62,000 nucleotides of DNA from Apostichopus japonicus (GCF_037975245.1 NC_092566.1:9857501-9919500); one strand, 5' to 3'. Counted from the first letter of the stretch, positions 12,144 to 24,204 are shown. Notes: generated by a model from the letters alone, not told the origin. Translations and numbers: made by a program.

Positions 12144-13860
12144 ACAAATACAAGTTAATAATGTAAAATATTACAAAGAACTAAAATATTGTAACGCTGT
12201 TACTGTAAAGTTGTGGTGCGATGGGATATCTGAAATCTAAAATACATACATGATCATTTCCACATGTAGGATATATACGAACGTGGGGGAGGGTGTGTGT
12301 TGGGGGGGGGGGTGCGGGTGGAGGAGGGTCCCCTTTGTAGTGTTGAAACGATGCTACATTTTACGTCTATCTTCGTGTATCACATGTATATATGAAAAAA
12401 CTATCGACACGATCAATCAGTCCTGTCTCTCACCTCCTCTCATGCACTGGTGTATTTCCTTCCCTCTGTTTACCCTGTATTTTTTAATTTGCCGACTCCC
12501 CTCCCCCCTCCCATCCCCCCAAAAATATATGTTCACAAGGTTAACAAGTCTATAGTCCCAAGCTAAACACACATGTTGTGGTGAACGTTCACTATACTTG
12601 CGGATCAAGACGGATCCCCCACACCCCCCCCCCCCCCACACACACACTGTACTTCCCAGTTTCAGGAATAGGCATATGGAAGATTATTCGGAGTTTTCCC
12701 AAAAGCTAAAAAAAATAGTTGTTCGTGATGGTTCAATGATCTTATAGTCAGACATAGGCCTATATATGGTTCTCTTTGTCCTTCGTTGACGTCGAAGTTT
12801 GAAATGAATTAATCGTGCTAGGAACGTTCGGGCAACTTTTTAAATTTCTCTGGCAAGAAAAATAGCTTCCCCCAGTGTTCCTTCTGGTTGAGTAGAGCCC
12901 GTACGCCTATATGGTCACACAATAGTATAGAGTATGATCCATGCAGACAGATAGTATTTTTTTTTCTTTAATTCCATCCAATTTCAGTTCAACTTTCGAA
13001 GGACAATTTTTGGTTGACTAGTATCAAGTTGAGAGTTGTCATTCGAGTCAGTCGTGATGAGGTGCAGGGGTAGCCCCATGGTGGGGATGGGTACCCCCAC
13101 CCTCATCCCCGTTGCCGACTTTTTGGCATTTCGTTGGGAGCCTTTCGGAACAAGAAGCAGGATATTCAATTCTGGAGTACAGTAGTTCAGTGGAAAAACT
13201 GTTAATTATTATTCATTTCTTATTCCCTTTTTGCCAATCCTTTCTGAAGAGGGTGGAGCCGCCCCTTATGGCAACGTCTTTTACTTCCCTTTTACCGTTC
13301 AAGTTTCGTTATTTTTAATTCGGTGCACCGGTTACGAGGATGGGGGTGCAGCTAAGGCAAGTGCTCTGTGATCGCCTAAAGGGCCCGTGGCCAGGAGCCC
13401 AAATATAAGTATAAATATACATATTTATCTATGTATGATATATGACAAAAATGCTTTGTCTTTCCCTCCTGATATAGAACTAAAATGCATATATATAAAA
13501 AGAAATTAAACAGACTGTGTCTATATATAATATACCTAAATTGAATGAAATAACAATTGTTCACAAATGACGGACTTGACCATACGTTTGATACCCAATG
13601 TTGTAATCACTTCAGAAAAAAATTTCACTTTGTATTTGCGTTTTTATTTTTGTGACACGAGCCAGTGTGTATCGGACTTATATTCTCTATTAGTTTCTTG
13701 AGCTGTAAAAAAACGTCGAGTCGCGACTTCGGTTACAATATTTGCAAATACTTTACTCCAGTTAGCACAAGACTGGTGTATCTGGAAAAGTTTGAAATAC
13801 ACTGGTTTGTTACAGTAAAATAGCATAAAACTACTGCACTTCTATAGGGAAAAAATATCA
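12144..13860. other. Unassigned sequence with G/C homopolymer runs
   Basis: Holds poly-G at 12302-12311 and poly-C/CA stretches at 12618-12650. Short open frames across these are low complexity. No domain or reliable splice structure is visible. Confidence 0.35.
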
Positions 13861-14019
13861 AATGTCCCCCCCCCACACATTTGGAAAAGGGGTAGTGTCT
13901 ATTTGGTTAGGGCTTACACATCTCAGGATTCATATCATCGAATATCACTCAATGTTGCTGAATGGAGAATTCCACCCAGATCTCGTGAGTTGGTACCCTG
14001 AGCTCTCCCACAATCTTAA

Positions 14020-14412
14020 GCTTAGTCTGTCTTTCTTTCGAGGACCAGTTTCCAGTCGTCGTCAGTTGAAGGGTATAGATAAATATTCAAGTCGATGAAT
14101 CCAGCGGTACGGGCTATGTTTGGTGAAGTTGAAGCTCTCTTGCGGTTGCTCCTCATCTCCTCCGCCAGTTCGACGGAAGCCGAGAGATCTTTTAGTGCTT
14201 TGAGACGTTTGAAGACACGGCTACGGAGCACCATGACTCAACAGAGACTGAACCATGTGATGGTGTGCCATATTCACCGCGAACGTCTAGCCCAGTTGAA
14301 GCCCTGATGAGTTAGCAGAGAAGTTCGTTGGTTCCTTGGATTACAGACCGCCGCATCTTCAGGCGATTCCAGTAGAAACTAGTGCGCTCCGTCGATATCA
14401 TAATAGATAGCA
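14020..14412 (+). pseudogene. hAT-family transposase C-terminal fragment
   Basis: The frame 14095-14307 encodes the hAT C-terminal dimerisation region: SSASSTEAERSFSALRRLK, then TRLRSTMTQQRLNHVMVCH. This is the hallmark (S.A.AERSFS.LRR.KT.LRSTM...RL) of hAT transposases and ZMYM1-like domesticated proteins. After the stop at 14305-14307, a shifted frame continues as DELAEKFVGSLDY and ends at about 14411, so the copy has a frameshift. No upstream catalytic (DDE) part was recognised. It is most likely a truncated transposase relic. Its presence is consistent with hAT-type MITEs nearby, although no direct link is shown. Confidence 0.7.
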
Positions 14413-14592
14413 CTTCATAGCCAGAGCCAAAGCTTGTACATAGTTGTTGTTTAGTTGTAGATGGTGTTTCAAAGACGATGCCCGTTCCCTAATATTGGGG
14501 AAATGAAATAGGGAGCATAATCCGTGGCAGCGCATCCCATTTTACCTTGTTGTTGAGTGATACCGGAGTCTACTCCAACACTGGGTACACGC

Positions 14593-14700
14593 AGGGACGT
14601 CTCTAGAGGGGGTGTGGGGTGTCTCACCCCAAACTTGGTAAAACTGACGATAGTTGGAAAATTGGAATTCGACAGTCGGAATTTCGACTGTCGCACTCTA
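14593..14700. repeat. Dispersed repeat end (CAGGGACGTC...), inverted relative to 10528-10644
   Basis: CAGGGACGTCTCTAGAGGGGG followed by a GTGTCTCACCCC segment and a GACAGTCGGAATTTCGACTGTC hairpin. The same modules appear in reverse complement near 10528-10644. Probably one terminus of a DNA transposon family. Confidence 0.55.
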
Positions 14701-14892
14701 GTTTATCTAGGCCTATTCATTTATTCCTGTGATTGTGCATGACCTAAAAATTGAAAAATTTCGGTCAAAATTGACCTTTAATCTGTCATATTTACCACGT
14801 TTTCCTTGCCACTTTGAAAAATTGTATCTCGCGATTCTTATACTCCACCGTACAAAACTTCGTAGGATTTTGAATACTTCAAAAAAAATGCC

Positions 14893-14990
14893 TAATAGAA
14901 CTACCGTCATAGGCATAGGAGCCCCAATTTGATTTGGGGAGGGGGGGGGGGGTTGTAACGACTTGCCCGAAAAAATATAACCAAATTTTC
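14893..14990. repeat. Dispersed repeat, inverted copy at 26575-26650
   Basis: CATAGGCATAGGAGCCCCAATTTGATTTGGGG and then ACGACTTGCCCGAAAAAATATAACCAAA. The reverse complement of the same order occurs around 26580-26650. A fragment of an unnamed transposon family; the start CATAGGCGTAGGAG also occurs near 35872. Confidence 0.5.
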
Positions 14991-15163
14991 GCGCGCTACG
15001 CCCACGTTCCACGTGTTAATGTGCATATTATATAGACATGCATCGGTTTTTTACATCGCATGCAAATAACATACAATAATTTTCCGTCTTATTACCCTTC
15101 CATTTGGTTAGAATTATTGGGAAGTCGTTACAATATTAATGGTAATATTTATATAAGTTTAAC

Positions 15164-15568
15164 CAGTGGCGGAGCTAGGGGTATTGGTCGGGGGGGGGGG
15201 GGGGCAAGAATGGTCTGTAGGGGCGCTTTCGACACTATCTAAGCGGAGCGCCACCATAGGTTGGCGTGGACCGTACAGAAATTGTTGAGTAAAGATACTC
15301 CCTAGATCGCCAGAAATGATCCTTTCCGGGCCTTGCTAATTTGCAGATAAACGAAGAATAAATAGGTGTCATCGCCATTTTGTCAGAAAATTACACCAAC
15401 AGAATGTGACAAATGTCAATAGGTAGATGAGAGCGGCAATGAAGAAGTCAATAGTCGCGAATAAGTAAAAAGTAGTAAAGAGCTGAAAAGGGCGCCATTA
15501 GTTCATTTGAGTCCGTCAGGGGGCATCCGCCCCAACCCCCTTCTGACTGTAAGGACGCTCCGCCACTG
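15164..15568 (+). mobile_element. hAT-type MITE, copy A
   Basis: Begins CAGTGGCGGAGC and ends GCTCCGCCACTG, which are perfect 12-bp terminal inverted repeats. It is flanked by 8-bp duplications AGTTTAAC (15156-15163) and AATTTAAC (15569-15576), 7 of 8 identical. The 8-bp target duplication and CAG...CTG ends fit the hAT superfamily. The interior has a G run, then ATCTAAGCGGAGCGCCACC and a GTTGGCGTGGACCGTAC core shared with the other copies. No transposase is encoded. Confidence 0.9.
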
Positions 15569-15859
15569 AATTTAACCACTGAAAAAACACATTGCAAATA
15601 ATCTTTCTTTCAGTAGGTGCCCAAAAAGTTATCAGCATATTGCCCGAATTTTCACAAAAATATTTGGTTGGGTGGGGGGTGGGCTAATAAATTTGTGAAA
15701 TGAGTGCCAGTGGGTCAAAATGTATCGAAAAAACCGAGGGGAGACCGCCCCCTAGAGCATATTTTTTTGTATTTTTTTTTTATGATATGAAAGTTTTATA
15801 GTAGCCGTTATAAGAGGTTTTAATATTTGTACACCAATAAATTAACTGTGTCTGAATTT

Positions 15860-16172
15860 TCAAAAATTCCCTGACCAAAACTCTTCATCACACTTCCCTC
15901 TACTCGTGAATTTTGACTGGTCTGTTAGGGGTTGAAGTCTCACAGTAATGTATTTGCATACGGATCGAAAACGGCAATACCTATCACTGGAGCATTTGAG
16001 TGTGTTGCGGAATCCAAAGCAAAACTCCACTTGCAGTTTTCCACGTTCCCGCTGATACGCATCATATACGTCCATGTTAAGCCACTCCACAGCATCTGAA
16101 CTTGGTATTGTGAAAATCATCCACGCTGTGATGACACCAGTACACAGTACCAACCCGGCAAAGTCATGCTGA
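15860..16172 (-). CDS. Putative cysteine-bearing secreted-protein exon (unrecognised)
   Basis: An open frame on the minus strand follows a candidate acceptor (TTTTACCTCAG) near 16172. It has a hydrophobic stretch, FAGLVLCTGVITAWMIFTI, like a signal or membrane segment. A Cys-containing part follows, with CFGFRNTLKCSS and RYCRFRSVCKY. It ends with LQPLTDQSKFTSRGKCDEEF and a stop at about 15860. A related reading, FLQPLTDRSRGKCDVE, occurs on the plus strand at about 35693-35750, so the end of this frame belongs to a dispersed repeat or a duplicated exon. I do not recognise a family. The frame could be chance coding over a repeat; a G/A homopolymer upstream argues against extending it further 5'. 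Confidence 0.25.
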
Positions 16173-17037
16173 GGTAAAACTTGTTTCTTTTTTTTTCTTT
16201 TTTTTTGGGGGGGGGGGTGTGTAATGTAGTAAAGATGAAGTAGTAATACCCGCCACCTTTTGTTATTAACTTTATATACCGTATTGGACGACCATGGACA
16301 GATTTGAAGAGGAGAATATAGTATACGTAGAGCATCATAACACACTTGTCTCTTGTTTGCTATCTGCCTCTTTGTTCACTCTATATACATGCCCTTAACT
16401 AACACCGAGGGATATTACAGGGGGTGGGGGAGGGTGGGGTGGAGAATAGTTTATGGCAATAAGTCTACTTAGCTGCCATGCACAGTGAAAGATCTTCTGC
16501 TGCATTATTTGACTGAATTAAGGTACCGCACAGTAATGAAACAGTCAAGATGTAATTCTTGCTGTGTATAAGTTGATGATGCAGGTGCTTGGAAAATAGG
16601 TCAAAACGCAACACAATTTTGGATAGAACTTCCCAAAATATATTTCTCTGAACTTGCTGACTTTATTTTTCAATGGACGTATCAGATCGTCGAAGTTGGA
16701 AACTGGTATACACATTCTTGCAAAACAAAATTCAGATGGAAGAAGAAATAGATAACCTCCAACCGCTCCCCTCCCCCCCCCCCCCCCCCCCTCGACAAAA
16801 AAAGGTGCATACATTTACCAAACACATTTAATCTTCATCTCATTTGCTTGGAAGGTACAACAAGAACTCATGAGTGCTGCATCTTAGGCTTCTTCAATTT
16901 CTTACTTAGCAGTTAGGCCTATAGTAGGCTAGAGGCATACTTGACAAACAGCAAAAACAGATGTCATCTCAGTCCCAACAAAGTTTGTTATCACCATTAC
17001 TTGAGTGAATTCTACTTTCCTATTGTGACATAGGTAC

Positions 17038-18268
17038 TTAAAAGGGTTGTCTGGTGGCCCAAAGAAGTTACCTTAAAAAATAGTAAATAATTTTCCAAAC
17101 ATGTTGTCAAAGTATGAGAAAGCTAATGTTGCGTTTGACAGAGAAACGATTTTTTAATCGTTAAGGATAGACATTTCAAATATGATTTGAACAGTACAAT
17201 ACGTGACGTCAGCTCTGCCATAGCAGATTGCGTCATAACCCACCCTCCGCACAGTACCTATACGGTAATCACAACAAAAACAGCGTTTGTATACAGATAA
17301 ATTTCTTCCTTAATTTCCGGTGAAATTTCTTAAAAATTAGACATGTTTTCAAAAACTCCTTAAGCCGCCATGTACTTGAGCGGTGGTTCCGTGGTCTTTG
17401 TGTAACACAAGGTAAATTTTAACAGCAGACTCTGAGTTGTTCAGGCTATACATCGCGCTATCCAGCTCCAACGCGAAAAATGTTCGCATGTAGGCTGTAC
17501 TCAAACGTTGACAATCGGACAGTTCTGCGAAGCCTAAGCTTCTCAGTGCTATATTCTGCTCTGACAACGATTCGATCAATTTCTTTAATAATTTCTGGTG
17601 AAATTTCTTATAAATTAGATATGATTTAAAAAACTCCTTAAGCCGCAATATATGTAGTAGATCGGTGGTTTCGTGTTCTTTGTGTAACACAAGATAAGTT
17701 TTAACAGCAGGCTCTTCGTTGTTTATACATCGCGGTATCCAGCTCCAGCGCGAAGAATGTTCGCGTGTATAGGCTACTATAACGTTTACAATCGGACAGT
17801 TCTGCGATGGCATCGATCCCGCCAAGTTTCATCTTTCGGTTTAACGAATACTTTACAAGTTTCCTTTTACTGTTAATTTGATCCGTGAATTTTATTTCAG
17901 CGATTTCTAAGAACAGTTAATGAACTGTGGTTTGAGTGTGAGTGTACTATGTGTAACGCTATACAAGTACACCAACTGAGCATCGTAGTATATACGTTCG
18001 CGAGTATGTACGTTATATATATGAGGCAATTCAATGTGCTTACACGTGAGTTAATTTGCTGCGGAATTGGGAGTGCTAACTTCAAGTCGCCTGTTTTGCC
18101 TATCTGCAAGCACTACGTCAATCACCATATTGAAGCGTTCGAACAAACGGTACTTTTGGTGAGCAAGAAGAAAACGTCGAATGGGGACAATTTTTACATG
18201 GTTAGAAAGAGAAAAATAATAACTACAAGGACAATGTATCAAAATCTTCCACCAGACAATTCCTTTAA
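17038..18268. mobile_element. TTAA-flanked element with terminal inverted repeats
   Basis: The left end reads TTAAAAGGGTTGTCTGGTGG. The right end is the reverse complement of TTAAAGGAATTGTCTGGTGG, giving about 17 matches in 20. Both ends sit at TTAA, the target of piggyBac and Kolobok-type transposons. The 1.2-kb interior has no transposase. It includes an imperfect direct duplication of a ~275-bp unit (about 17290-17570 and 17571-17835), in which CCTTAAGCCGC and ACAATCGGACAGTTCTGCG recur. Non-autonomous. The open frames inside follow the repeat and are not supported as genes. Confidence 0.65.
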
Positions 18269-19005
18269 GGTACCGGCATAAAGCATATTTCTTAACCACC
18301 TCCCTTCTATTTGCAATTTATGAAGTGAGCCCTCTTTTTAGCCTATTGATTATCTCATTCTAACTGAACAAAAGAAACTAAAACCAACATATGAAATCCA
18401 GTCAATCCTCAAGATTTATGGCATTTGCCAATGGTAACTGGCAGTAGTATTGTTTTATGACAAATAAAGAGTATACCAGTGCAGTGATGACCTTGTAGAG
18501 AGAGAATTGGATGTGCTTTGGAGAGGGGTTTCAGTTCGGTTAACACCAGGATAGTATTAAATGATAGAGACGAAGAAGAAAGCTTGTTGTGTAATCATTC
18601 CCCCACCCCCTGCTTGGTCACACTATCCTAGCAATTGGATATAGCCTAGGCCTAGTTACTACTGTAGCATTAATAAAATGATAACTTTACAGTAGTAGTT
18701 AACTTGTAGCTAGGCTAGGCAAACCACATGCTATCGCCCCCTGTGTCACTACCAGTGAAATGCCAAAGTACAGACCCACTGCCTGGCGGTAATCTACTAT
18801 TGATCGATGGAAACTTCGGTTACATCCTAGAGTTGTATATTTGTCCAGTTAAAAGCCGCATTTCAATAACTTGGCATATTGAAAACGCCGATAAAAGTGC
18901 AAAATGCTTCCGTGTATAGGCACTTATACGGTGTTGTGACGTCTCAGCAGTAGCCTTCACTGTACATAACAAGCAGAACCATAAACTGATTCATGCAAAA
19001 TCATT
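18269..19005. other. Unassigned sequence between the TTAA element and duplication copy 2
   Basis: No domain, RNA gene or element end recognised. Confidence 0.3.
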
Positions 19006-19054
19006 GGACAAATAATCCAAGTAGACTTTTGTTTATGATAGGTCTGTGTCAGTG

Positions 19055-20166
19055 CAGTGGCGGCGGAACCGGGGGGGCTTGGGGGGGGGGGCTCAGCCCC
19101 CCCCAATGAAAAAGTTGAGGGGGCAAATGCATGATAAGCCCCCCCAATATTTACCAAGGCTCCGAAACGTGCATCTGCCCATTTTTCAATGCATACTTGT
19201 CGATCTGTCCGATGCACACGTATGCTATATAGGTGTAATAATTTTAGTAATTGCTGGGGGACCCTGGTCCCTCGGCCCGTCCCCTGGCTATAGACCACAT
19301 TGTCACCCCAACCGCGTCTTCACGCCCCCGTGAAAAGTGGAAGCAGTGAGTGTGAGTACCGGTAAGCGTAACACAACTTCGTCTTAGGCCAATGACTTGC
19401 CTCACTTCAGCCAGTTCTCCAACATCCCCTTACTTAGTGGCGGAGCGTCCATATATACAGTCAGGGGGCGGATCCACCCCCCCCTCCTGACGGACTCAAA
19501 TGGACTGCTGGCGCCCTTTTCAGCTTTTCACTACTTTTAACTTATTCGCGATTATTGACTATTTTATTGCGCTCTCATATACCTATTGACATTTGTCATA
19601 TTCTGTTGGTGTATAATTTTCCGACAAAATGGCGACGACACCTATTTATTCTCCGTTTATCTGCAAATTAGCAAGGCCCGGAAAGGGTCATTTCCTGCAA
19701 TCTAGGGAGTAACTTTACTCAAAAAATGTCTGTACGCTCCGCGCCAACCTTTGGTGGCGCTCCTCTTAGATAGTGTCGAAAGCGCCACTACAGACCATTC
19801 TTGCCCCCCCCCCCCCGACCAATACCCCTAGCTCCGCCACTGCCCTTACTACACTCAAAAATGTCTTTGCGAGTACACTACGAGTAATAGCTACTCTCTT
19901 AAAACACCATCGAATATACAAATTACAATGTTTTTACAGACTTTTACGTGCAATCTGAGAAATTGCAGGCTTGAGACCCATATTTTAGGGCTAGGTATTC
20001 GCAGCATAAAACACTCGGGAAGTGCCGTTTCCGGCCGTCTGGGGGTTTGAAAAAACCCAAAATTTTCTTGTACGCTCCGCGCCAACCGATGGTGGCGCTC
20101 CGCTTAGATAGTCTCCACACATTAGCCCCCCCCCCCCCCAATAATTTTTCCGTTCCGCCGCGCCTG
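19055..20166. mobile_element. 1.1-kb hAT-like non-autonomous element with nested MITE
   Basis: The element begins CAGTGGCGGCGGAACC and ends GTTCCGCCGCGCCTG. Perfect 8-bp duplications TGTCAGTG flank it at 19047-19054 and 20167-20174. The paralogous site in duplication copy 1 (5548-5555) has a single TGTCAGTG and no insert, an empty-site proof of insertion. Inside it lies a second MITE (19435-19842) with its own target duplication. A subterminal TACGCTCCGCGCCAACCGAT core at the right end is shared with the smaller MITEs. No transposase frame. Confidence 0.9.
19435..19842 (-). mobile_element. hAT-type MITE, copy B (nested)
   Basis: Ends TAGTGGCGGAGCGTCC and CTAGCTCCGCCACTG, with perfect 8-bp target duplications CCCTTACT at 19427-19434 and 19843-19850. 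Inverted relative to copies A and C. Inserted within the larger element at 19055-20166, so it is the younger of the two. Confidence 0.9.
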
Positions 20167-20974
20167 TGTCAGTGTCAATAGTAACAATTCTCGTCTTTTA
20201 TAGCATGTCATCTGCACAATGATGGATAAAACTGCGCCAAAGTTCAACGCAGGGGAATATGTTTACATTAGTTTCGGCGATGACGTCATTCATGAATTTT
20301 CTAATATTATATCGTTTAGCTACACTTGAACTTTGACCGTACATTGCGAGTCAATAGGACATAGCACACAAAAATAGTGTGCATATCTACGTACATCATA
20401 CTAGTTTTCAGCGACGTTCATTCTAGGAAGTGCATGGATTACAATTCGGAAAACGCCTACCACAAAATTCTCAAGAAAAACTATAGTCCTGTAGAAACGA
20501 ATCTGTAACAAGAACGCCTATTCGATCAACTACAAGTATAGGTAAGTTTTCACCGTAGTCTTGTTTTATCATTTTTATGTTCGATAACAGTATCATTCAC
20601 CGGCTTTTTACATATAGTCCATTGTGCATATACATCGTTTCGTAGCTTCATACTACACGGTTTTAGATTTATCGGTTTTGCGAGTCAATGATACGATATG
20701 AAACTGAAACGTGTGTGTATATTTGATACGTACATGATGGTACATCATACACGATTATTGCAGTGTTCATTCTAGGCAGTGCAATCTAGAATTCAGACAA
20801 CGCCAACCTCATTCTTAATAAAGACTGGTCCTGTAGGAACGAAACTGTAACAAGAAAGCCTGTTTGATCAACTTAGTAGGCAAGTTTTAACCATAGTCTT
20901 GTTTTTATTATTTCCTGTTCGTTGACAGCGACATTCTTCAGATTTTTTGCGTATAGTCCTTTACATATATAGTC

Positions 20975-20976
<2 letters not shown>

Positions 20977-21012
<36 letters not shown>
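20977..21012. repeat. (TA)n microsatellite
   Basis: Shorter counterpart of the tract at 6919-7078, at the same position upstream of the duplicated death-domain exon. Confidence 0.9.
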
Positions 21013-21015
<3 letters not shown>

Positions 21016-21041
21016 TCGCATGTGGTATGTGGCGAAGACAA

Positions 21042-21116
21042 ATGGCGGCAGATATGAACATCCCTGATTGCATACCTGACCAAGACAGGCGAGTTGTCAC
21101 TGATGAAGAATTACAG
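21042..21116 (+). pseudogene. Orphan exon 1 of duplicated death-domain gene
   Basis: Starts ATGGCGGCAGAT and reads MNIPDCIPDQDRRVVTDEEL through to CAG and a GTTTGTAAAC donor, parallel to exon 1 at 7271-7351. The frame and donor are intact. The acceptor side of the intron is now a 1-kb CTT tract, and no death-domain exon follows before sequence matching about 8080 of copy 1 resumes at about 22265. Unless it splices to a distant exon, the gene copy is dead. Confidence 0.75.
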
Positions 21117-21186
21117 GTTTGTAAACCAGATTTAATTCTGACATAGTCAACAATCATAAAGACAAAGAAATCAACAAATCACCTCT

Positions 21187-22200
21187 TCTTCTTCTTCTTC
21201 TCTTCTTCTTCTTCTTCTTCTTCTTCTTCTTCTTCTTCTTCTTCTTCTTCTTCTTCTTCTTCTTCTTCTTCTTCTTCTTCTTCTTCTTCTTCTTCTTCTT
21301 CTTCTTCTTCTTCTTCTTCTTCTTCTTCTTCTTCTTCTTCTTCTTCTTCTTCTTCTTCTTCTTCTTCTTCTTCTTCTTCTTCTTCTTCTTCTTCTTCTTC
21401 TTCTTCTTCTTCTTCTTCTTCTTCTTTCTTCTTCTTCTTCTTCTTCTTCTTCTTCTTCCTTCTTCTCTTCTTCTTCTTCTTCTTCTTCTTCTTCTTCTTC
21501 TTCTTCTTCTTCTCTTCTTCTTCTTCTTCTTCTTCTTCTTCTTCTTCTTCTTCTCTTCTTCTTCTTCTTCTTCTTCTTCTTCTTCTTCTTCTTCTTCTTC
21601 TTCTTCTTCTTCTTCTTCTTCTTCTTCTTCTTCTTCTTCTTCTTCTTCTTCTTCTTCTTCTTCTTCTTCTTCTTCTTCTTCTTCTTCTTCTTCTTCTTCT
21701 TCTTCTTCTTCTTCTTCTTCTTCTTCTTCTTCCTTCTTCTTCTTCTTCTTCTTCTTCTTCTTCTTCTTCTTCTTCTTCTTCTTCTTCTTCTTCTTCTTCT
21801 TCTTCTTCTCTCTTCTTTCTTCTTCTTCTTCTTCTTCTTCTTCTTCTTCTTCTTCTTCTTCTTCTTCTTCTTCTTCTTCTTCTTCTTCTTCTTCTTCTTC
21901 TTCTTCTTCTTCTTCTTCTTCTTCTTCTTCTTCTTCTTCTTCTTCTTCTTCTTCTTCTTCTTCTTCTTCTTCTTCTTCTTCTTCTTCTTCTTCTTCTTCT
22001 TCTTCTTCTTCTTCTTCTTCTTCTTCTTCTTCTTCTTCTTCTCTTCTTCTTCTTCTTCTTCTTCTTCTTCTTCTTCTTCTTCTTCTTCTTCTTCTTCTTC
22101 TTCTTCTTCTTCTTCTTCTTCTTCTTCTCTTCTTCTTCTTCTTCTTCTTCTTCTTCTTCTTCTTCTTCTTCTTCTTCTTCTTCTTCTTCTTCTTCTTCTT

Positions 22201-22230
<30 letters not shown>
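21187..22230. repeat. Expanded (CTT)n microsatellite, ~1.04 kb
   Basis: Almost pure CTT/TTC repeat with occasional phase slips (CTCTTC, CTTTC, TTCC). It occupies the place of the intronic pyrimidine tract of the death-domain gene. The long Lys/Arg/Glu frame on the opposite strand follows only from the repeat phase and is not a gene. Two TTCATTGGCAG copies (about 22233 and 22269) mark the right edge. Confidence 0.95.
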
Positions 22231-22231
<1 letters not shown>

Positions 22232-24204
22232 GGGTTCATTGGCAGTTCTTCTTCTCTTCTTCCTAGGGTTCATTGGCAGTACTTACCTGGACTTTATCTA
22301 ACAGAATAAGAAAAGTGTAAATAAAAAAATGACATGCAGTAATCCCAAACTTGAAAATGGGGCTGAGCACTATACCAATTGTTGTGTTGACCTCATTATG
22401 TCTCACCTTAAATTGTCAGAACTGTTCCTACTCGCAACGGTGTGTGCACTCAGGTGTTGAGAACTAGAAGGTCAAAGGTCTGTCGGTGGTCCGATCTGTC
22501 ATAAAATGACTGTAGTGTGCCCTGTACAGTGTATATACCACAAAACCAATACACCAGCCAACATATATGCATGTCATTTATGTTACAAAAAACTGTTTCA
22601 TAGTTTGGGAAAGTTTATCACTTGTTAATAAAAACATCAAATTTAGTTCTGACCAGGTTTACAAGTTCATATAGCCTAGTATAGATTTACCCACTCGGTA
22701 GATTAATTCTAGAAATAGACAGTACTGTTCGAATGCAATGTTTGTAAACTTTATAGCTTTATAAGTGAATCTGATGGTAAGTGGATTATGCTGATGTAAT
22801 TTGGTACTGAACTTGTATTGTAAGCACCTACTTTTATAAAAGTTACGACTCATAGGCTATGCAGTGGTTTGTTATCTTGAAGCAAGGGGTCTTGGAATAC
22901 TACTACTACATGTAAGTAAAATTGTCAGAACTGTTCTTCCTCGCAACGGTACGTATGCATTGTGTTGAGAACTAGAATTAAGGCCATTTTTTTTATTAGA
23001 TAAATATACGGCTCTGGGTTGAGCTAATAAATACCACTGCAAAGTGTATGTGCGTGTGTGTGCGTACGAAAAGGAGTATTTTCACCCCCGTATAGCAGTA
23101 GTCTAATTTGCTCCGGCGAATTTTCCCCCGAATGACGATGGGGTGGGATGGTCTCCCTCCCCACCCCACCCAGGCTTCTCCCCACCCCAACCCAACCCAC
23201 CCCTTGCGCTCGCCACTGGCCAGAAGTAACATTCATTCTCTAAGTTAAATTACCCAAAGTTACTATATTTTTCTCCAGAAATGTACCTATGTTTTCCAAT
23301 ATCATATTAGTGTTATAATCCACCTGATTGAAAAAATCTTTGGGCTCTGTATGGCTTTGTACCAGCAATTGTTCTTTATACTGATACTGCTACACTGAAC
23401 AATTTATCCGGTGTCGTGTTCTGTAAATAAACTTTCGTAGAATGTATGACAAGTGGAAAACCCCTATATTTCGTAATATTGAATCATTCTATTATCAGCG
23501 CGAACTAACCAAAAAGAAGGCCTGAGTCTTGGTTTTGATTGGAAAACCCCTATGTTTCGAAAGTATATAGAAACACTAAAATCGATATACACCGTGTCTC
23601 CCGCACATTGCACATAGGCAAGAACGGAACAAAATAATGGTATTCGTGCATTCTCAAACGGCGCCAGGTCGAAGCATCTAACATGGGGATAACGGTCTTT
23701 TACATGTTTGATGTCCTCGTGTCATTGCTTAAGCCTTATATATATTAATTGGAAATTTTCTTATTCTGTGCGAAGGGAATAACAACACAGAGCCTTATAA
23801 TAATTTGATTGTAGACATGGTTAAGGCTATCCGATATAGATAGGCCTATAACGGATAGTTACATTTTATATAATGAAACGTAGAATCAGGTTTTAAAATT
23901 TGTTCCGTTAGCAAAGTTCCAATTCTTCGGCATAATCGTTTTATTTACTTTATTCTTGAGAGATCAAGGGAGGACATTCTACGACGAGAATAATTACCCT
24001 TAATAAAGGCGACGACGAATGCGGCGATAAACTGCAGAGATTTCAAAGTTCGGCTACGAGACGTTTATCTCCGGCACCACCCCATTCCTAAGTTTTATAA
24101 TATTGTATATATTTCTGAAAGAAGATAAACGAATGAGGTTATTCAAAATATTTAAATGACGTAATATTCCGGTGGCCCAATTTGATTGACATGTTTGTGA
24201 TGTG

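Noticed and set aside
13862-14098. Upstream part of the hAT transposase
   Set aside because: The frame before 14020 shows no hAT catalytic motif; only the C-terminal dimerisation region is convincing.
21154-22239. 361-residue Lys/Arg/Glu-rich open frame on the minus strand
   Set aside because: It is only the (GAA)n reading of the CTT microsatellite, with frame changes at phase slips. No real protein features.
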